Positions 1 through 8,647 of a stretch of 64,000 nucleotides of DNA are shown in pieces. This DNA is from Lentilactobacillus kefiri (GTDB lineage: Bacteria > Bacillota > Bacilli > Lactobacillales > Lactobacillaceae), in assembly GCF_007989105.1 (NCBI RefSeq), contig NZ_BJVK01000004.1:51143-115142 (forward strand), read 5' to 3'. Every line of letters begins with the position of its first letter. Position 1 is the stretch's first letter. A program made the translations under genes and the position numbers. Under the pieces are notes generated by a model. It saw only the letters and a list, made by a program, of their open reading frames with translations. It made no database searches and was not told the origin of the DNA.

Positions 1-45
1 CCGCAAGCTTTGCTTGAGTTTTGTGACGTCCTTGATTTCATCCAT
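1..45 (-). CDS. 5' fragment of an unidentified gene downstream of deoD
   Basis: Fifteen codons beginning with ATG at 45 run off the left edge of the window (MDEIKDVTKLKQSLR). A ribosome binding site (TTGGAGCGATC) sits just before the ATG, and the gap to the deoD stop codon is only about 20 bases, so it is probably the next gene of the deo operon. Fifteen residues are too few to recognise a family. No function is proposed. Confidence 0.55.
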   Translation of the reverse strand, partial: MDEIKDVTKLKQSLR

Positions 46-66
46 GTGATCGCTCCAATTACTCTT

Positions 67-780
67 TTATTTCATATTGTTAATAGCTGTTTCCAATGAC
101 AATCTTGCCATTTCATCAAACGACGTTTCACGCTCTTTGGCTGAGAGGGCCTCACCATTTAATAAATGATCGCTCACGGTGAGAATTGTCAATGCTCGAA
201 CGTGATACTTGGCTGCCAGCAGGTAAAGTCCGGAAGTTTCCATTTCGGTTGCCAACACACCGTAATCAATCAGTTTGTGAATGTCCAGCTCGTCATTGTA
301 GAATCGGTCAGCGGCAAAGATGTTGCCGACTTTTGTATTAATCCCCATCTTTTCAGCGGTGTGGTAAGCCGAATCCAGCAATCCAAAATCTGCAATTGGT
401 GAATAATAGATGCCAGGGCCAAAAGTGTTTTGAATGATGGACGAATCGGTTGTTCCTGACTGGCCGAGAATAACATCCCGAATTTTAACATCCGGGCTCA
501 TGCCACCACATGAACCAACTCGATAGATGGTTTTTACCCCATATTCTTTGATCAGTTCCGTGGTGTAAATTGCCAACGATGGGATTCCCATTCCTGACCC
601 TTGAACCGAAAGTCGTTTGCCTTTATAGGTTCCGGTGTAGCCAAACATGTTACGGACTTCGCTATAACGAACCGGATTATCCAAATAGGTTTCCGCAATA
701 AATTTTGCTCTTAGTGGGTCACCAGGCATTAAAACAGTGTCAGCAATTTCACCAGGTTTTGCGCCAATGTGTGTACTCAT
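67..780 (-). CDS. deoD: Purine nucleoside phosphorylase, DeoD type
   Basis: Cytoplasmic enzyme that splits purine (deoxy)ribonucleosides with phosphate into the free base and (deoxy)ribose 1-phosphate. The 237-residue length is typical of the hexameric bacterial DeoD family. Visible family motifs are MPGDPLRAK near residue 18, RVGSCGG near residue 87, the nucleoside-binding TEMETSGLY near residue 180 and the TVSDHL segment with the catalytic Asp. A GGAGG site precedes ATG at 780. It follows deoB by 14 bases, and its sugar phosphate product is the substrate of DeoB, so the three deo genes form one salvage pathway. No anomalies seen. Confidence 0.96.
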   Translation of the reverse strand: MSTHIGAKPGEIADTVLMPGDPLRAKFIAETYLDNPVRYSEVRNMFGYTGTYKGKRLSVQGSGMGIPSLAIYTTELIKEYGVKTIYRVGSCGGMSPDVKIRDVILGQSGTTDSSIIQNTFGPGIYYSPIADFGLLDSAYHTAEKMGINTKVGNIFAADRFYNDELDIHKLIDYGVLATEMETSGLYLLAAKYHVRALTILTVSDHLLNGEALSAKERETSFDEMARLSLETAINNMK

Positions 781-794
781 ATGATTGCCTCCGT

Positions 795-1991
795 TTATTT
801 CAGATCGGCCAGAAAGCTTGTGCCGACTCCATTTCCTTTAACGTCAAAGTTATCAAGGACCGTTGCTCCAAAATCAGCAAAAGTCTTGCGGACCCCCAGG
901 CTGTCACCCGTCTTCATCGATGGTGAGTAAGCCAGAATTGGGACCATTTCTCTGGTGTGGTCGGTTCCCTTAAAGCCGGGATCATTTCCATGGTCGGCAG
1001 TGATCAACAATAAGTCGTCATCCTTAAGGTTCTTTAAAACCGTGCCCAGTCGTTTGTCGAAGTCCATCAAGGCCTCACCGAAGCCAATTGGATTTCGACG
1101 GTGACCATACATTGCATCGAAGTCGACCAGATTGGTAAAGCAAAATCCGGTGAAGTCTTCTGCCATCACATGATCAACGTGATCCATGCCATCCATATTA
1201 CTTTCGTTATGGTAGCCTTTGTCGATCCCATGGCCGGAGAAAATATCATTAATCTTGCCAATACCCACGGTATGAACGCCGGCTTTCTGCAGGTAATCCA
1301 AGTCAGTCAGACCAGTTGGTTCCAAAGTAAAATCATGCCGGTTGGCAGTTCGAGTAAAGTGATCTTTATCCGGGCCAACGTAAGGGCGGGCAATAATCCG
1401 ACCAACGGTGTATTCCGGGCCATTAACCAAAGTTCTGGCATACTCACAAATCTTATACAATTCCTTGAGTGGAATCACATCTTCATGAGCAGCGATTTGG
1501 AGAACCGAGTCACCTGAAGTATAGACGATCAGGTCGCCGGTCTTCATTTGTTGTTCACCTAATTCAGCAATAATCTTGGTGCCGGATTCAGGACGATTAC
1601 CAATGATTTTACGTCCCGAAAATTCTTCAAGCTTTTTGAGAATATCTTCAGGAAATCCGTTTGGAAATGTATTCAGCGGTTTTTGAACCGGCAGCCCCAT
1701 CATTTCCCAGTGGCCATCCATACTGTCTTTGCCGGCTGAAGTTTCCTGCATTTTGCCATAGTAGCCAATCGGAGCGTCAACCTTGTCGACACCCTCGATC
1801 GGTGTTTGGCGCAAGTTGGAAATGCCTAATTTCTGCAGATTTGGAATGTTTAATTTTCCTTTATAAGCCTCGCCAACATGTCCCAGAGTATCTGAGCCAA
1901 CATCGTCAAACTTGGCTGCGTCCGGTGCTTCCCCAGTACCGACCGAGTCCATTACAATTCCAAAGATTCGTTTGTATTTTTCAACTGTCAT
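795..1991 (-). CDS. deoB: Phosphopentomutase
   Basis: Interconverts (deoxy)ribose 1-phosphate and 5-phosphate and links nucleoside phosphorylases to DeoC. It belongs to the alkaline phosphatase superfamily. The metal-binding Asp15 lies in the [12 protein letters not shown] motif, and a second metal site is seen in TADHGNDP near residue 335. The 398-residue length is the family norm. Its start has a strong GGGGAGG site. It lies between deoC and deoD with gaps of 27 and 14 bases, consistent with one transcript from the promoter in front of deoC. Confidence 0.97.
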   Translation of the reverse strand: MTVEKYKRIFGIVMDSVGTGEAPDAAKFDDVGSDTLGHVGEAYKGKLNIPNLQKLGISNLRQTPIEGVDKVDAPIGYYGKMQETSAGKDSMDGHWEMMGLPVQKPLNTFPNGFPEDILKKLEEFSGRKIIGNRPESGTKIIAELGEQQMKTGDLIVYTSGDSVLQIAAHEDVIPLKELYKICEYARTLVNGPEYTVGRIIARPYVGPDKDHFTRTANRHDFTLEPTGLTDLDYLQKAGVHTVGIGKINDIFSGHGIDKGYHNESNMDGMDHVDHVMAEDFTGFCFTNLVDFDAMYGHRRNPIGFGEALMDFDKRLGTVLKNLKDDDLLLITADHGNDPGFKGTDHTREMVPILAYSPSMKTGDSLGVRKTFADFGATVLDNFDVKGNGVGTSFLADLK

Positions 1992-2018
1992 CGAAATACC
2001 TCCCCTAAGACTGGTAAC

Positions 2019-2684
2019 CTAAGATAAAATCTTGGTCGTTGCGCTGACTCCCAATCGACTTGCACCGGCACCAATCATTGCCAGAGCTTCTTCACGGGAA
2101 TGAATGCCACCGGATGCTTTAACACCCAGCTTGGAACCAACTGTCTTTCTCATTAATTCAACGTTATGAAGAGTTGCTCCCTCGGAACTGAACCCGGTTG
2201 ATGTCTTCACATAATCGGCACCTGCATTTTCTGAAGCATGACATGCTTTAACAATTTGATCATCATTCAGGAATGAAGTTTCGAAAATTACTTTTAACAT
2301 TTTGTTCTTGGCATGAACAGCTTCTGCCACTGCTTGAATGTCGGCAGTTACATAATCAAGATTGTCACCAATTAACTCACCAACGTTTAAAACCATGTCG
2401 ATTTCTTCCGCGCCATCATCAATTGCGGTAATGGCTTCATAAACTTTCGTCTCAGTGTTGGTGGCTCCTAATGGGAAGCCGACAACAGTAATCGGTTTAA
2501 CCGTCGTGTCCTTCAGAAGCTCTGCAGCTAGAGGAATCCAGTGTGAGTTAATGCAGACAGAAGCAGTATTGTACTTGATCGCTTCTTCACAGGTCTGACG
2601 AATGCTGGCCTCAGTTGCGTCTGGCTTTAAGTTTGTGTGGTCTAAATATTTCGCTAATTGAGCGGTCGTTAGTTGTTTTGTCAT
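2019..2684 (-). CDS. deoC: Deoxyribose-phosphate aldolase
   Basis: Cleaves 2-deoxyribose 5-phosphate to glyceraldehyde 3-phosphate and acetaldehyde and feeds deoxynucleoside carbon into glycolysis. This is a class I aldolase of 221 residues. The Schiff-base lysine is in ADYVKTSTGFSSEG, and the phosphate-binding KASGGIHS follows it. It is the first gene of the deo operon, with promoter hexamers about 35 to 60 bases before the ATG and an AAAGGGG ribosome site. No DeoR gene is visible in the window. Confidence 0.97.
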   Translation of the reverse strand: MTKQLTTAQLAKYLDHTNLKPDATEASIRQTCEEAIKYNTASVCINSHWIPLAAELLKDTTVKPITVVGFPLGATNTETKVYEAITAIDDGAEEIDMVLNVGELIGDNLDYVTADIQAVAEAVHAKNKMLKVIFETSFLNDDQIVKACHASENAGADYVKTSTGFSSEGATLHNVELMRKTVGSKLGVKASGGIHSREEALAMIGAGASRLGVSATTKILS

Positions 2685-2718
2685 GGTAATGTAACCCCTT
2701 TCATTTCTTTATAGGGAT

Positions 2719-2747
2719 AGTTTACAGGAAAGCAGAACATATGTAAA
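2719..2747 (-). promoter_or_regulatory. Promoter of deoC-deoB-deoD
   Basis: Read on the minus strand, a -35 box TTTACA (2742-2747) and a -10 box TAAACT (2719-2724) are separated by exactly 17 bases, followed by the deoC ribosome site. No clear operator or cre box was seen nearby. The hexamer match is good but not perfect. Confidence 0.65.
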
Positions 2748-2800
2748 GAGGTTTGATGAAATTTTGTTCTATCCTGTGAAATAGTGATCGTTGTATATAA

Positions 2801-2831
2801 AAGGAACCCCCGATGCCAGTGACATCGGGGG
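2801..2831 (-). terminator. Intrinsic terminator after opuAC
   Basis: A perfect 9-bp stem (CCCCCGATG with CATCGGGGG, 7-base loop) is followed on the minus strand by TTCCTTTTAT. It lies 50 bases after the opuAC stop codon and upstream of the deo promoter, so it separates the opuA and deo units. Confidence 0.85.
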
Positions 2832-2879
2832 ATAAACAAGAATCAATTTGATATTTTATTTGGTCCGAAGATCAATTTT

Positions 2880-3782
2880 TCACTTTAAATCTTCGATTGT
2901 ATTGATATTCTTCATATAGGTTGGGACGGCAAGACCAACCTTGGCGCCATGGAGATTGACACCTAAATCATCAAACTTGCCCTTATAGTCTTTGTAGTAA
3001 AGTCCTTGGGTTGTTGGCAACCAAGCGCTGACCATTCCGTCAGCGGCACTTGTGGCAATTGAAGCCCACAATGGCTGAACTTCCATTGCTTGGATCTCAA
3101 CTTTATAACACAGAGAACGGAGCACATTCGCAACAACGTTGGTCGAAGCGATTTCTGAATCCCAGGCAACATATGTTAACTTGATCGATTGTCCGTGAAC
3201 ATGTTTGATGCCTTTAGTCCAAGTACCAACCTGCTTTGGGTTTGCCTTAATCCACTCTTTGGCAGCCTTATGCGGATCTTCACCATTGTTGACTTTAAGC
3301 ATCACATCAGCCATTTGTTTGGGCTTCCAGTTGAAGCGGTTCAACATTTCGTAAGCCTCGGGCTTATCTTGTTTCAGGCCTTTTCGAACGATGGTGTGAA
3401 TATCCTCTACTTTACCATAAACGTTCTTTGGATCCTTCAAGAACTTCAAGTTGTACTTCGTGAACATCCAGTGCGGTGTCCACCCGGTAACAACAATCGG
3501 TTGGTGATTTTTAATTGCTTTGCCCAGGGTACTGGTCATAGCAGCGGTAGAGCTGGTTTGCAACTGCCATTTATCGTCGTTCAGTCCATAAGCTTTCATG
3601 GCTTTTTGGGTACTGGACATGATCCCGGCGCCCGCTTCAATCCCAGTAATCGTGTAGTTAATCTGTTTGCCAAGGCTCTCATTGGGATTGTACTTGGCCG
3701 GCTTACTGCCACAGCCTGACAGGAGAATTATCGAGAAGAACAACGCAACTGTTAAGAGAAATTTATTGTTGATTTTTCGCAT
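2880..3782 (-). CDS. opuAC: Glycine betaine/compatible solute ABC transporter, substrate-binding lipoprotein (OpuAC-like)
   Basis: Extracellular binding protein that captures glycine betaine or a related quaternary ammonium solute for osmoprotection. The N-terminus is a lipoprotein signal peptide with lipobox LLSGC (lipidated Cys24). The mature part resembles OpuAC/ProX-type proteins: an early GAGIMSS segment, VVTGWTPHWMF and VQPLWASIATSAADGMVSAWLP, rich in the Trp residues used for cation binding in this family. At 300 residues it is full length. It lies 12 bases after opuAB. It may be useless for transport if the permease nonsense codon next door is real, because binding proteins of this type work only with their permease. 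Confidence 0.93.
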   Translation of the reverse strand: MRKINNKFLLTVALFFSIILLSGCGSKPAKYNPNESLGKQINYTITGIEAGAGIMSSTQKAMKAYGLNDDKWQLQTSSTAAMTSTLGKAIKNHQPIVVTGWTPHWMFTKYNLKFLKDPKNVYGKVEDIHTIVRKGLKQDKPEAYEMLNRFNWKPKQMADVMLKVNNGEDPHKAAKEWIKANPKQVGTWTKGIKHVHGQSIKLTYVAWDSEIASTNVVANVLRSLCYKVEIQAMEVQPLWASIATSAADGMVSAWLPTTQGLYYKDYKGKFDDLGVNLHGAKVGLAVPTYMKNINTIEDLK

Positions 3783-3794
3783 AATAACCCCTTT

Positions 3795-4646
3795 CTATGA
3801 CTTAGGGACTTTGGTTCGGTTAATCGCTTGGGTAATCCGGTCAAGAATGATGGCAAGGATAACAATTGCCAAACCAGCGGCGAATCCACCACCAGCATCA
3901 TTTCGACCAACCGCAAAGTAGACCTTGTTTCCAAGACCCATTGCACCAATCATTGAGGCAATAACCACCATCGAAAGTGACAGCATCATGCTTTGATTGA
4001 CGCCGGCCATCAACGTTGATTTAGCCAGTGGCAGCTGAACTTTAAACAGCTTTTACCACCCGGTTGAACCATATGAATCCGCAGCCTCTATCAAATCATT
4101 GGGTACTTGACGAATCCCCAAGTTGGTCATTCGAACTGTCGGTGGCATTGCGAAAATCACAGAGGCAATGACCCCTGGGACCATTCCGATACCAAAGAAT
4201 GCAACGGCTGGAATTAAATAAGCAAAGGCTGGCATTGTCTGCATGAAATCCAAAATCGGCTTATTAATCACCGCAAATACCCTTGATTTAGCCATCCAAA
4301 TACCAAGTGGTACACCAATCACTAACGCAATCAGGCTGGATGTGAGAACCAACGTCAAGGTTTGGGTCATGTCACGCCAAAATCCCTGGTTCCAAATGTA
4401 CAACAGACCAATCGCTTCAAAGATCAATAAAGTCCAGTGCTTGGTGTTTCGATTTAACCAGTACGTGGCACCCAGAACAAGTAACATGAACAGCCAGATT
4501 GGCAGGACATCAAAGACCCATTGAAAACCACTGATAATGCCACCAATGAAGTTGGTCACACCATTGAAGAAGCCTTCGAATCCGGCCAGCCAGTCAACAA
4601 ACTTATCAATCCAGGATGAAACTGGTAATTGAGGAATGTTATTCAT
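3795..4646 (-). pseudogene. opuAB: Glycine betaine ABC transporter permease (OpuAB-like), interrupted by an in-frame TAA
   Basis: The reading frame from ATG 4646 to the stop at 3795 would encode about 283 residues, normal for OpuAB/ProW permeases. At 4053-4055 the codon after ...DSYGSTGW is TAA, and the same frame then continues with [14 protein letters not shown] and the last membrane segments ([21 protein letters not shown]). No base is missing, so a single change from CAA (Gln) to TAA explains it. The break lies inside the EAA loop (EAADSYG...LP), which couples the permease to its ATPase. The upstream part is 197 residues. A TTG or ATG near 4010 could restart the remaining 70 or so residues, but such a fragment is unlikely to restore function. 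A sequencing error is the main alternative. It overlaps the opuAA stop region by 8 bases. Confidence 0.85.
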
Positions 4647-5838
4647 CTTCTGTCACCTCATTTCCTGAAATGGCACCCAACACAGCACCACGGATGATGA
4701 TTCCCAATAAATGATGGTTCTCGTCAACCACCGCAAAGGGAATCGGGGTCTGAGAGATTGTTTCCATGATTTGCGTAATCGGAGTATCCGGTGATGTGGT
4801 TGGCACATCAGTTTGGACAACCGACATCAAATCAGGATTTTTCTGTTTAATGAGTCCCATCACGTGGTCGGCGTCAGCAACCCCCACAAACTCACGCTTG
4901 CTATTCACAACGTAAACAGAAGAAATTTCATTTTCACGCATTCTACGCATGGCAATTCTTGGACCATCTTTATCAATGTTGACAAAGGTGGGTCGAATCA
5001 TAACGTTAGCCGCGGTTAAGACCTTGGTCCGGTCAACATCCTCGATGAATTTTTCAACATACGCATCGGCAGGTTGAGTCAGGATCTCTTCAGGGGTTCC
5101 TGTCTGAACAATCTCACCGTCTTTCATGATCATAATTCGATCACCAATACGCAAAGCTTCATTTAAATCGTGAGAAATAAAAACGATGGTCTTATGAAGA
5201 TTTTCCTGTAAATCCAGTAATTCATCCTGCATATCTTTTCGGTTCAACGGATCAAGGGCGGAAAAGGCCTCATCCATCAACAGGATTTGCGAATCGTTGG
5301 CTAATGCTCTGGCCAAGCCAACCCGCTGCTGCATCCCACCGGATAACTGGGTTGGATATTGATCGTCATAGCCATGAAGGCCAACAAGTTCCAACGCATC
5401 GTGGGCCTTCTTCAGACGCTCATCTTTATCAACGCCCTTAACTTCCAATCCATAAGCCGTATTTTCAATGATTGTCCGGTTAGGAAACAGTGCAAAGTTT
5501 TGAAAGACCATGCTCATCTTATTGCGACGAACATTCAGCAATTCTTTTTTGCTCAAATCTGTTAAATTTTCACCATCAATCAACACTTTACCTGAAGTAG
5601 GTTCAATTAAACGGTTGATCATTCGAATCATCGTCGACTTACCACTTCCTGATAACCCCATGATTACGAAGATTTCACCATCATTGACCTCAAAGTTGGC
5701 ATCGTTAACACCAACCGTTGCACCGACTGATTTTAAGATTTCAGCCTTTGACTTACCCTGCTTTAATAATTCTTGAGCCCGTGAAATTCGCCGGCCAAAA
5801 ATTTTGGTAAGATGTTGCACTTGTAATTTTGCTGTCAT
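4639..5838 (-). CDS. opuAA: Glycine betaine ABC transporter, ATP-binding subunit (OpuAA-like)
   Basis: Cytoplasmic ATPase of a quaternary amine uptake transporter. Walker A (GLSGSGKST) is at residues 61-69, the signature [15 protein letters not shown] is near residue 165 and Walker B ([13 protein letters not shown]) is near residue 190. After about residue 280 come two CBS domains ([12 protein letters not shown]..., [16 protein letters not shown]...), which sense ionic strength in OpuA relatives. Its 399 residues fit that family. Start ATG 5838 follows AAGGAGGGG. It is the first gene of opuAA-AB-AC. The gene itself is intact although the downstream permease frame is interrupted. Confidence 0.95.
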   Translation of the reverse strand: MTAKLQVQHLTKIFGRRISRAQELLKQGKSKAEILKSVGATVGVNDANFEVNDGEIFVIMGLSGSGKSTMIRMINRLIEPTSGKVLIDGENLTDLSKKELLNVRRNKMSMVFQNFALFPNRTIIENTAYGLEVKGVDKDERLKKAHDALELVGLHGYDDQYPTQLSGGMQQRVGLARALANDSQILLMDEAFSALDPLNRKDMQDELLDLQENLHKTIVFISHDLNEALRIGDRIMIMKDGEIVQTGTPEEILTQPADAYVEKFIEDVDRTKVLTAANVMIRPTFVNIDKDGPRIAMRRMRENEISSVYVVNSKREFVGVADADHVMGLIKQKNPDLMSVVQTDVPTTSPDTPITQIMETISQTPIPFAVVDENHHLLGIIIRGAVLGAISGNEVTEDE

Positions 5839-6145
5839 GTGCCCCTCCTTATCAATACTCGTAATAAATAAAAATCAACCACTCACGGCCACAAGATGTG
5901 CGGCTGCAAGTAATTGAACGACATATAAAACCTTAACAAATATTAAGAGTACTTTCAAATGATTAGCACAACAGCAAGGATCTACAATTTAAGAGGTGTA
6001 ACCGATTTGATCCTTGATATGATAAAGAACTAAGCCGTTTGGCGATGGCTCACGCTGATTAGTTGCCAGGGTTGCTACTTTTACTTTCACAATGGGATTT
6101 CCAGCACGTTTTATAAAATAATTCAACTTTTTTGATTTGAGGCAC
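5839..6145. other. Intergenic region upstream of opuAA
   Basis: About 300 bases without a convincing gene. It must contain the opuA promoter. The best match read on the minus strand is TTGAAA near 5953-5958 with a poor -10 17 bases on, so I do not annotate it separately. An inverted repeat CAAGGATC (5975-5982) and GATCCTTG (6009-6016) with a 26-base spacer is the only clear structure. It could be an operator or a leader hairpin. Confidence 0.4.
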
Positions 6146-6179
6146 AAAAAAACGCCAAAATTCAAGGAATTTTGACGTT
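6146..6179 (-). terminator. Intrinsic terminator after rlmD
   Basis: Minus-strand stem AACGTCAAAATTC with GAATTTTGGCGTT (one G-U pair, 3-base loop) followed by a run of seven T. It starts 7 bases after the rlmD stop codon and ends the gatCAB-dagK-rlmD cluster. Confidence 0.9.
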
Positions 6180-6185
6180 CGTCGG

Positions 6186-7556
6186 TTACTTTTGACGTTC
6201 CAAAACGGTAATTGATTCAACGTGCACAGTTTGCGGGAATTGATCGACCGGCTGAATTGGTTGATTAACCTCATAGCCTTGGTCAGAGAACAATTTGACA
6301 TCTCGTACCAACGTTGCGGGGTTGCATGAAACGTAAACCACGCGCTTAGGCTGCATCTTAACCACACTGTCAATCAAGCTGGCGTCAAGGCCCTTACGTG
6401 GTGGATCAACAGAAATGACATCAGGCTTTAAGCCATCTTCCTGCCATTTAGCCATCTGATCCTCAGCCTTTGCGGCAACAAAATGAACATTGGTTAAATC
6501 ATTCAGCTTAGCGTTCTTTTTAGCATCTTCAACAGCTTCGGGAACAATTTCAACCCCATAAACCTGTTTGGCAATGCGAGCCATTGAAAGAGAAATCGTT
6601 CCAATCCCACAATAAGCATCGATCACAACGTCGTCAGCTGATAAATCAGCCTTCTTAGTTGCCAAATCATAGAGCTTCTCAGTCTGAACGGGATTGACCT
6701 GATAAAACGAGCTTGCAGAAATATTAAACTTCAAGCCTAACAGGGTATCTTCAATGGTACTCTTTCCGGCCAACACCTTGTTCTTCTTGCCCATCAGAGC
6801 ATTTGTCTTTTGCGGATTAACGTTTTGAACAATACTCTTTACTTCCGGCAACGACTTCGTAATCTCGGCGATAATTTCACCACTGCTTGGTAATTTTTCA
6901 GTCCGGGTAATTAAAACAATCATCATCTCGTGAGAATAATGGCCACGACGCACCATGATGTTTCGAACAACACCCTTGTTAGATTCTTCATCATATGGTT
7001 GAACTCGGAATTTACGAAGGATATCACGAACAACGACAATTGCTTCATCAATCTTAGGATCTTGAATATAGAAGTCCTCAATTGGTACCAAATCATGAGA
7101 ATGTTTGCGGTAAAATCCTGTTTGGAGCTTGCCGTTAATCATTCTCACTGGAATTTGAGCCTTGTTACGGTAATGAGTTGGATCATCCATCCCGATTGTC
7201 GGATCCACTTTAACATCCAACTTCATTTTACTGAAGTCAACTTCAATTTGATGTTGCTTAAACTTCAGCTGAGCATCGTATTTCAAATGCTGCAGAGGGG
7301 CAATTCCAGTTTGAGTATAGGCTTTATCCACCAACTCAACCCGGTCCTTGCTCTTCTTGTTGATTTTGACAACTCGGCCAAAAGCAAAGTTCTTCTTAAC
7401 CTTGATGACCTTCATTGTCACATTTTCAGTGGGAAGGGCATTCTCAATAAAGATTGGGAAATCATCAATCTTGGCAACTCCCAAGCCTTGATAGGTCAAA
7501 TCGCTAATATCAACGTCATAATTCTGGTTTTTTTCTACTGGTACTGATTTTTTCAT
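6186..7556 (-). CDS. rlmD: 23S rRNA (uracil-C5)-methyltransferase, RlmD/RumA family
   Basis: SAM-dependent enzyme that methylates uracil in 23S rRNA. An N-terminal TRAM domain (residues about 5-65) is followed by the methyltransferase domain with the SAM loop DAYCGIGTIS near residue 317, the DPPRKG motif, and the catalytic Cys411 in SCNPATL. The 456-residue length fits the family. The region where E. coli RumA carries a CX5CX2C iron-sulfur motif reads YTQTGIAPLQHL here and has no cysteine, so the cluster is absent. Gram-positive relatives may modify two sites (RlmCD), and which site is used cannot be told from sequence. It follows dagK by 77 bases, with a hairpin terminator between them. Confidence 0.92.
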   Translation of the reverse strand: MKKSVPVEKNQNYDVDISDLTYQGLGVAKIDDFPIFIENALPTENVTMKVIKVKKNFAFGRVVKINKKSKDRVELVDKAYTQTGIAPLQHLKYDAQLKFKQHQIEVDFSKMKLDVKVDPTIGMDDPTHYRNKAQIPVRMINGKLQTGFYRKHSHDLVPIEDFYIQDPKIDEAIVVVRDILRKFRVQPYDEESNKGVVRNIMVRRGHYSHEMMIVLITRTEKLPSSGEIIAEITKSLPEVKSIVQNVNPQKTNALMGKKNKVLAGKSTIEDTLLGLKFNISASSFYQVNPVQTEKLYDLATKKADLSADDVVIDAYCGIGTISLSMARIAKQVYGVEIVPEAVEDAKKNAKLNDLTNVHFVAAKAEDQMAKWQEDGLKPDVISVDPPRKGLDASLIDSVVKMQPKRVVYVSCNPATLVRDVKLFSDQGYEVNQPIQPVDQFPQTVHVESITVLERQK

Positions 7557-7582
7557 TTATTCACCTTTTTAATCTTAGAAAC

Positions 7583-7617
7583 AAAAATTGCGAAACGAAA
7601 ACTTTCGTAACGCAATT
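7583..7617 (-). terminator. Hairpin terminator between dagK and rlmD
   Basis: Minus-strand outer stem AATTGCG/CGCAATT encloses an inner ACGAAA/TTTCGT stem and is followed by TTTTTG. It lies 16 bases after the dagK stop and before the rlmD start, so it probably limits read-through into rlmD. The T-run is short, so termination may be partial. Confidence 0.65.
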
Positions 7618-7633
7618 ATAACATCTTATTAAA

Positions 7634-8632
7634 CTATTCTTTATCTGGTAGTTTGTCAACGCCTTTGACGAAGTTCTTTTCGACTCTCTTCATCTCGTTG
7701 GTTTCATCCGAGTAAGCGTCATCTGGGATTTCATCCGTGTTGGCAAAGAATTCAATGTGCTGCTTAAGATCAACGAAGGTCATCGGTGCGTCACCGCCAT
7801 ATTCACCATCCAAATTGATCTGCATGCGATCATTGACTGGTTTAGCTGTGACCTTGCGAACCTTTTTATAAATAATTCTGGGATCATCCACATGGCGACC
7901 GCCATTAAGGACTTTCGAAGCCAGATGAAGGATTTCTACCAAGTTACTGGTTTTAACAATAATCAAGGTGAACTTTCCATCATCCAAAGAGGCATCCGGC
8001 ACAATTTGTTCGAAACCACCAACTGAATTGGTCAGCGCCAAGAAGAACATTGATGCTTTACCTTTAAATTCTTCATCGTCGTATTTCAAATCCATCTCAA
8101 TTGGCTTAATTCGGGGCAATAGTTCTGCTCCACGAACCAGGTAGGCCAAATAGCCAAAGAAGGTCTTTAAGTCCGAAGGAACATCATAGGTTAACTCGGT
8201 TAACAAGCCACCGGCAGCAATGTTGATAAAGTAATTGTCACCTGCGCGGCCGATATCCATTCGAATCGTTTGATCTTTTAAGACAACCTTGGCAGCCTCT
8301 ACCGGATCTTCTCTTGGAATATGCAATGCACGAGCATAATCATTGGTGGTTCCGGCAGGAATAATCGCCATCTTGGGGCGTTTCTTTAATGGTGCAATCC
8401 CATTAACGACCTCATTAATCGTTCCATCCCCGCCTGCGGCAACTACCAATTCAAATCCATCTTCAGCAGCTCGACGCGCTTCGTTTTTGGCAGAGTCTTT
8501 GGCAGGAGTTGTTGCATAAGCGCTGGTTTCATAACCAGCCTGCTCAAAAATATTTAAAATATCGACTAACTTTTGCTTGAGAAGCTCTCTTCCCGAAGTG
8601 GGGTTATAAATAACCCGGGCCCGTTTTCGCAT
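7634..8632 (-). CDS. dagK: Diacylglycerol kinase, DagK/YegS lipid kinase family
   Basis: Soluble lipid kinase that phosphorylates diacylglycerol to phosphatidic acid and so recycles the diacylglycerol released when lipoteichoic acid is built. The catalytic domain shows the N-terminal YNPTSGR motif, the nucleotide-binding AGGDGTINEVVNG near residue 67 and PAGTTNDYARAL near residue 93. At 332 residues it is slightly longer than B. subtilis DgkB because of an acidic C-terminal tail after residue 300. The order gatB-dagK-rlmD is the same as in many Firmicutes. It starts 15 bases after gatB and is probably cotranscribed. Confidence 0.94.
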   Translation of the reverse strand: MRKRARVIYNPTSGRELLKQKLVDILNIFEQAGYETSAYATTPAKDSAKNEARRAAEDGFELVVAAGGDGTINEVVNGIAPLKKRPKMAIIPAGTTNDYARALHIPREDPVEAAKVVLKDQTIRMDIGRAGDNYFINIAAGGLLTELTYDVPSDLKTFFGYLAYLVRGAELLPRIKPIEMDLKYDDEEFKGKASMFFLALTNSVGGFEQIVPDASLDDGKFTLIIVKTSNLVEILHLASKVLNGGRHVDDPRIIYKKVRKVTAKPVNDRMQINLDGEYGGDAPMTFVDLKQHIEFFANTDEIPDDAYSDETNEMKRVEKNFVKGVDKLPDKE

Positions 8633-8647
8633 ATTTATCCTGACTTT

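Noticed and set aside
1101..1517. Plus-strand open frame opposite deoB
   Set aside because: Shadow of deoB. No ribosome site or recognisable domain.
3795..4013. Separate small membrane protein gene downstream of opuAB
   Set aside because: It is in the same frame as opuAB, continues its family sequence after the stop codon, and has no convincing own ribosome site.
6059..6373. Minus-strand open frame overlapping the rlmD 3' end
   Set aside because: Lies in another frame of rlmD and runs through its terminator.
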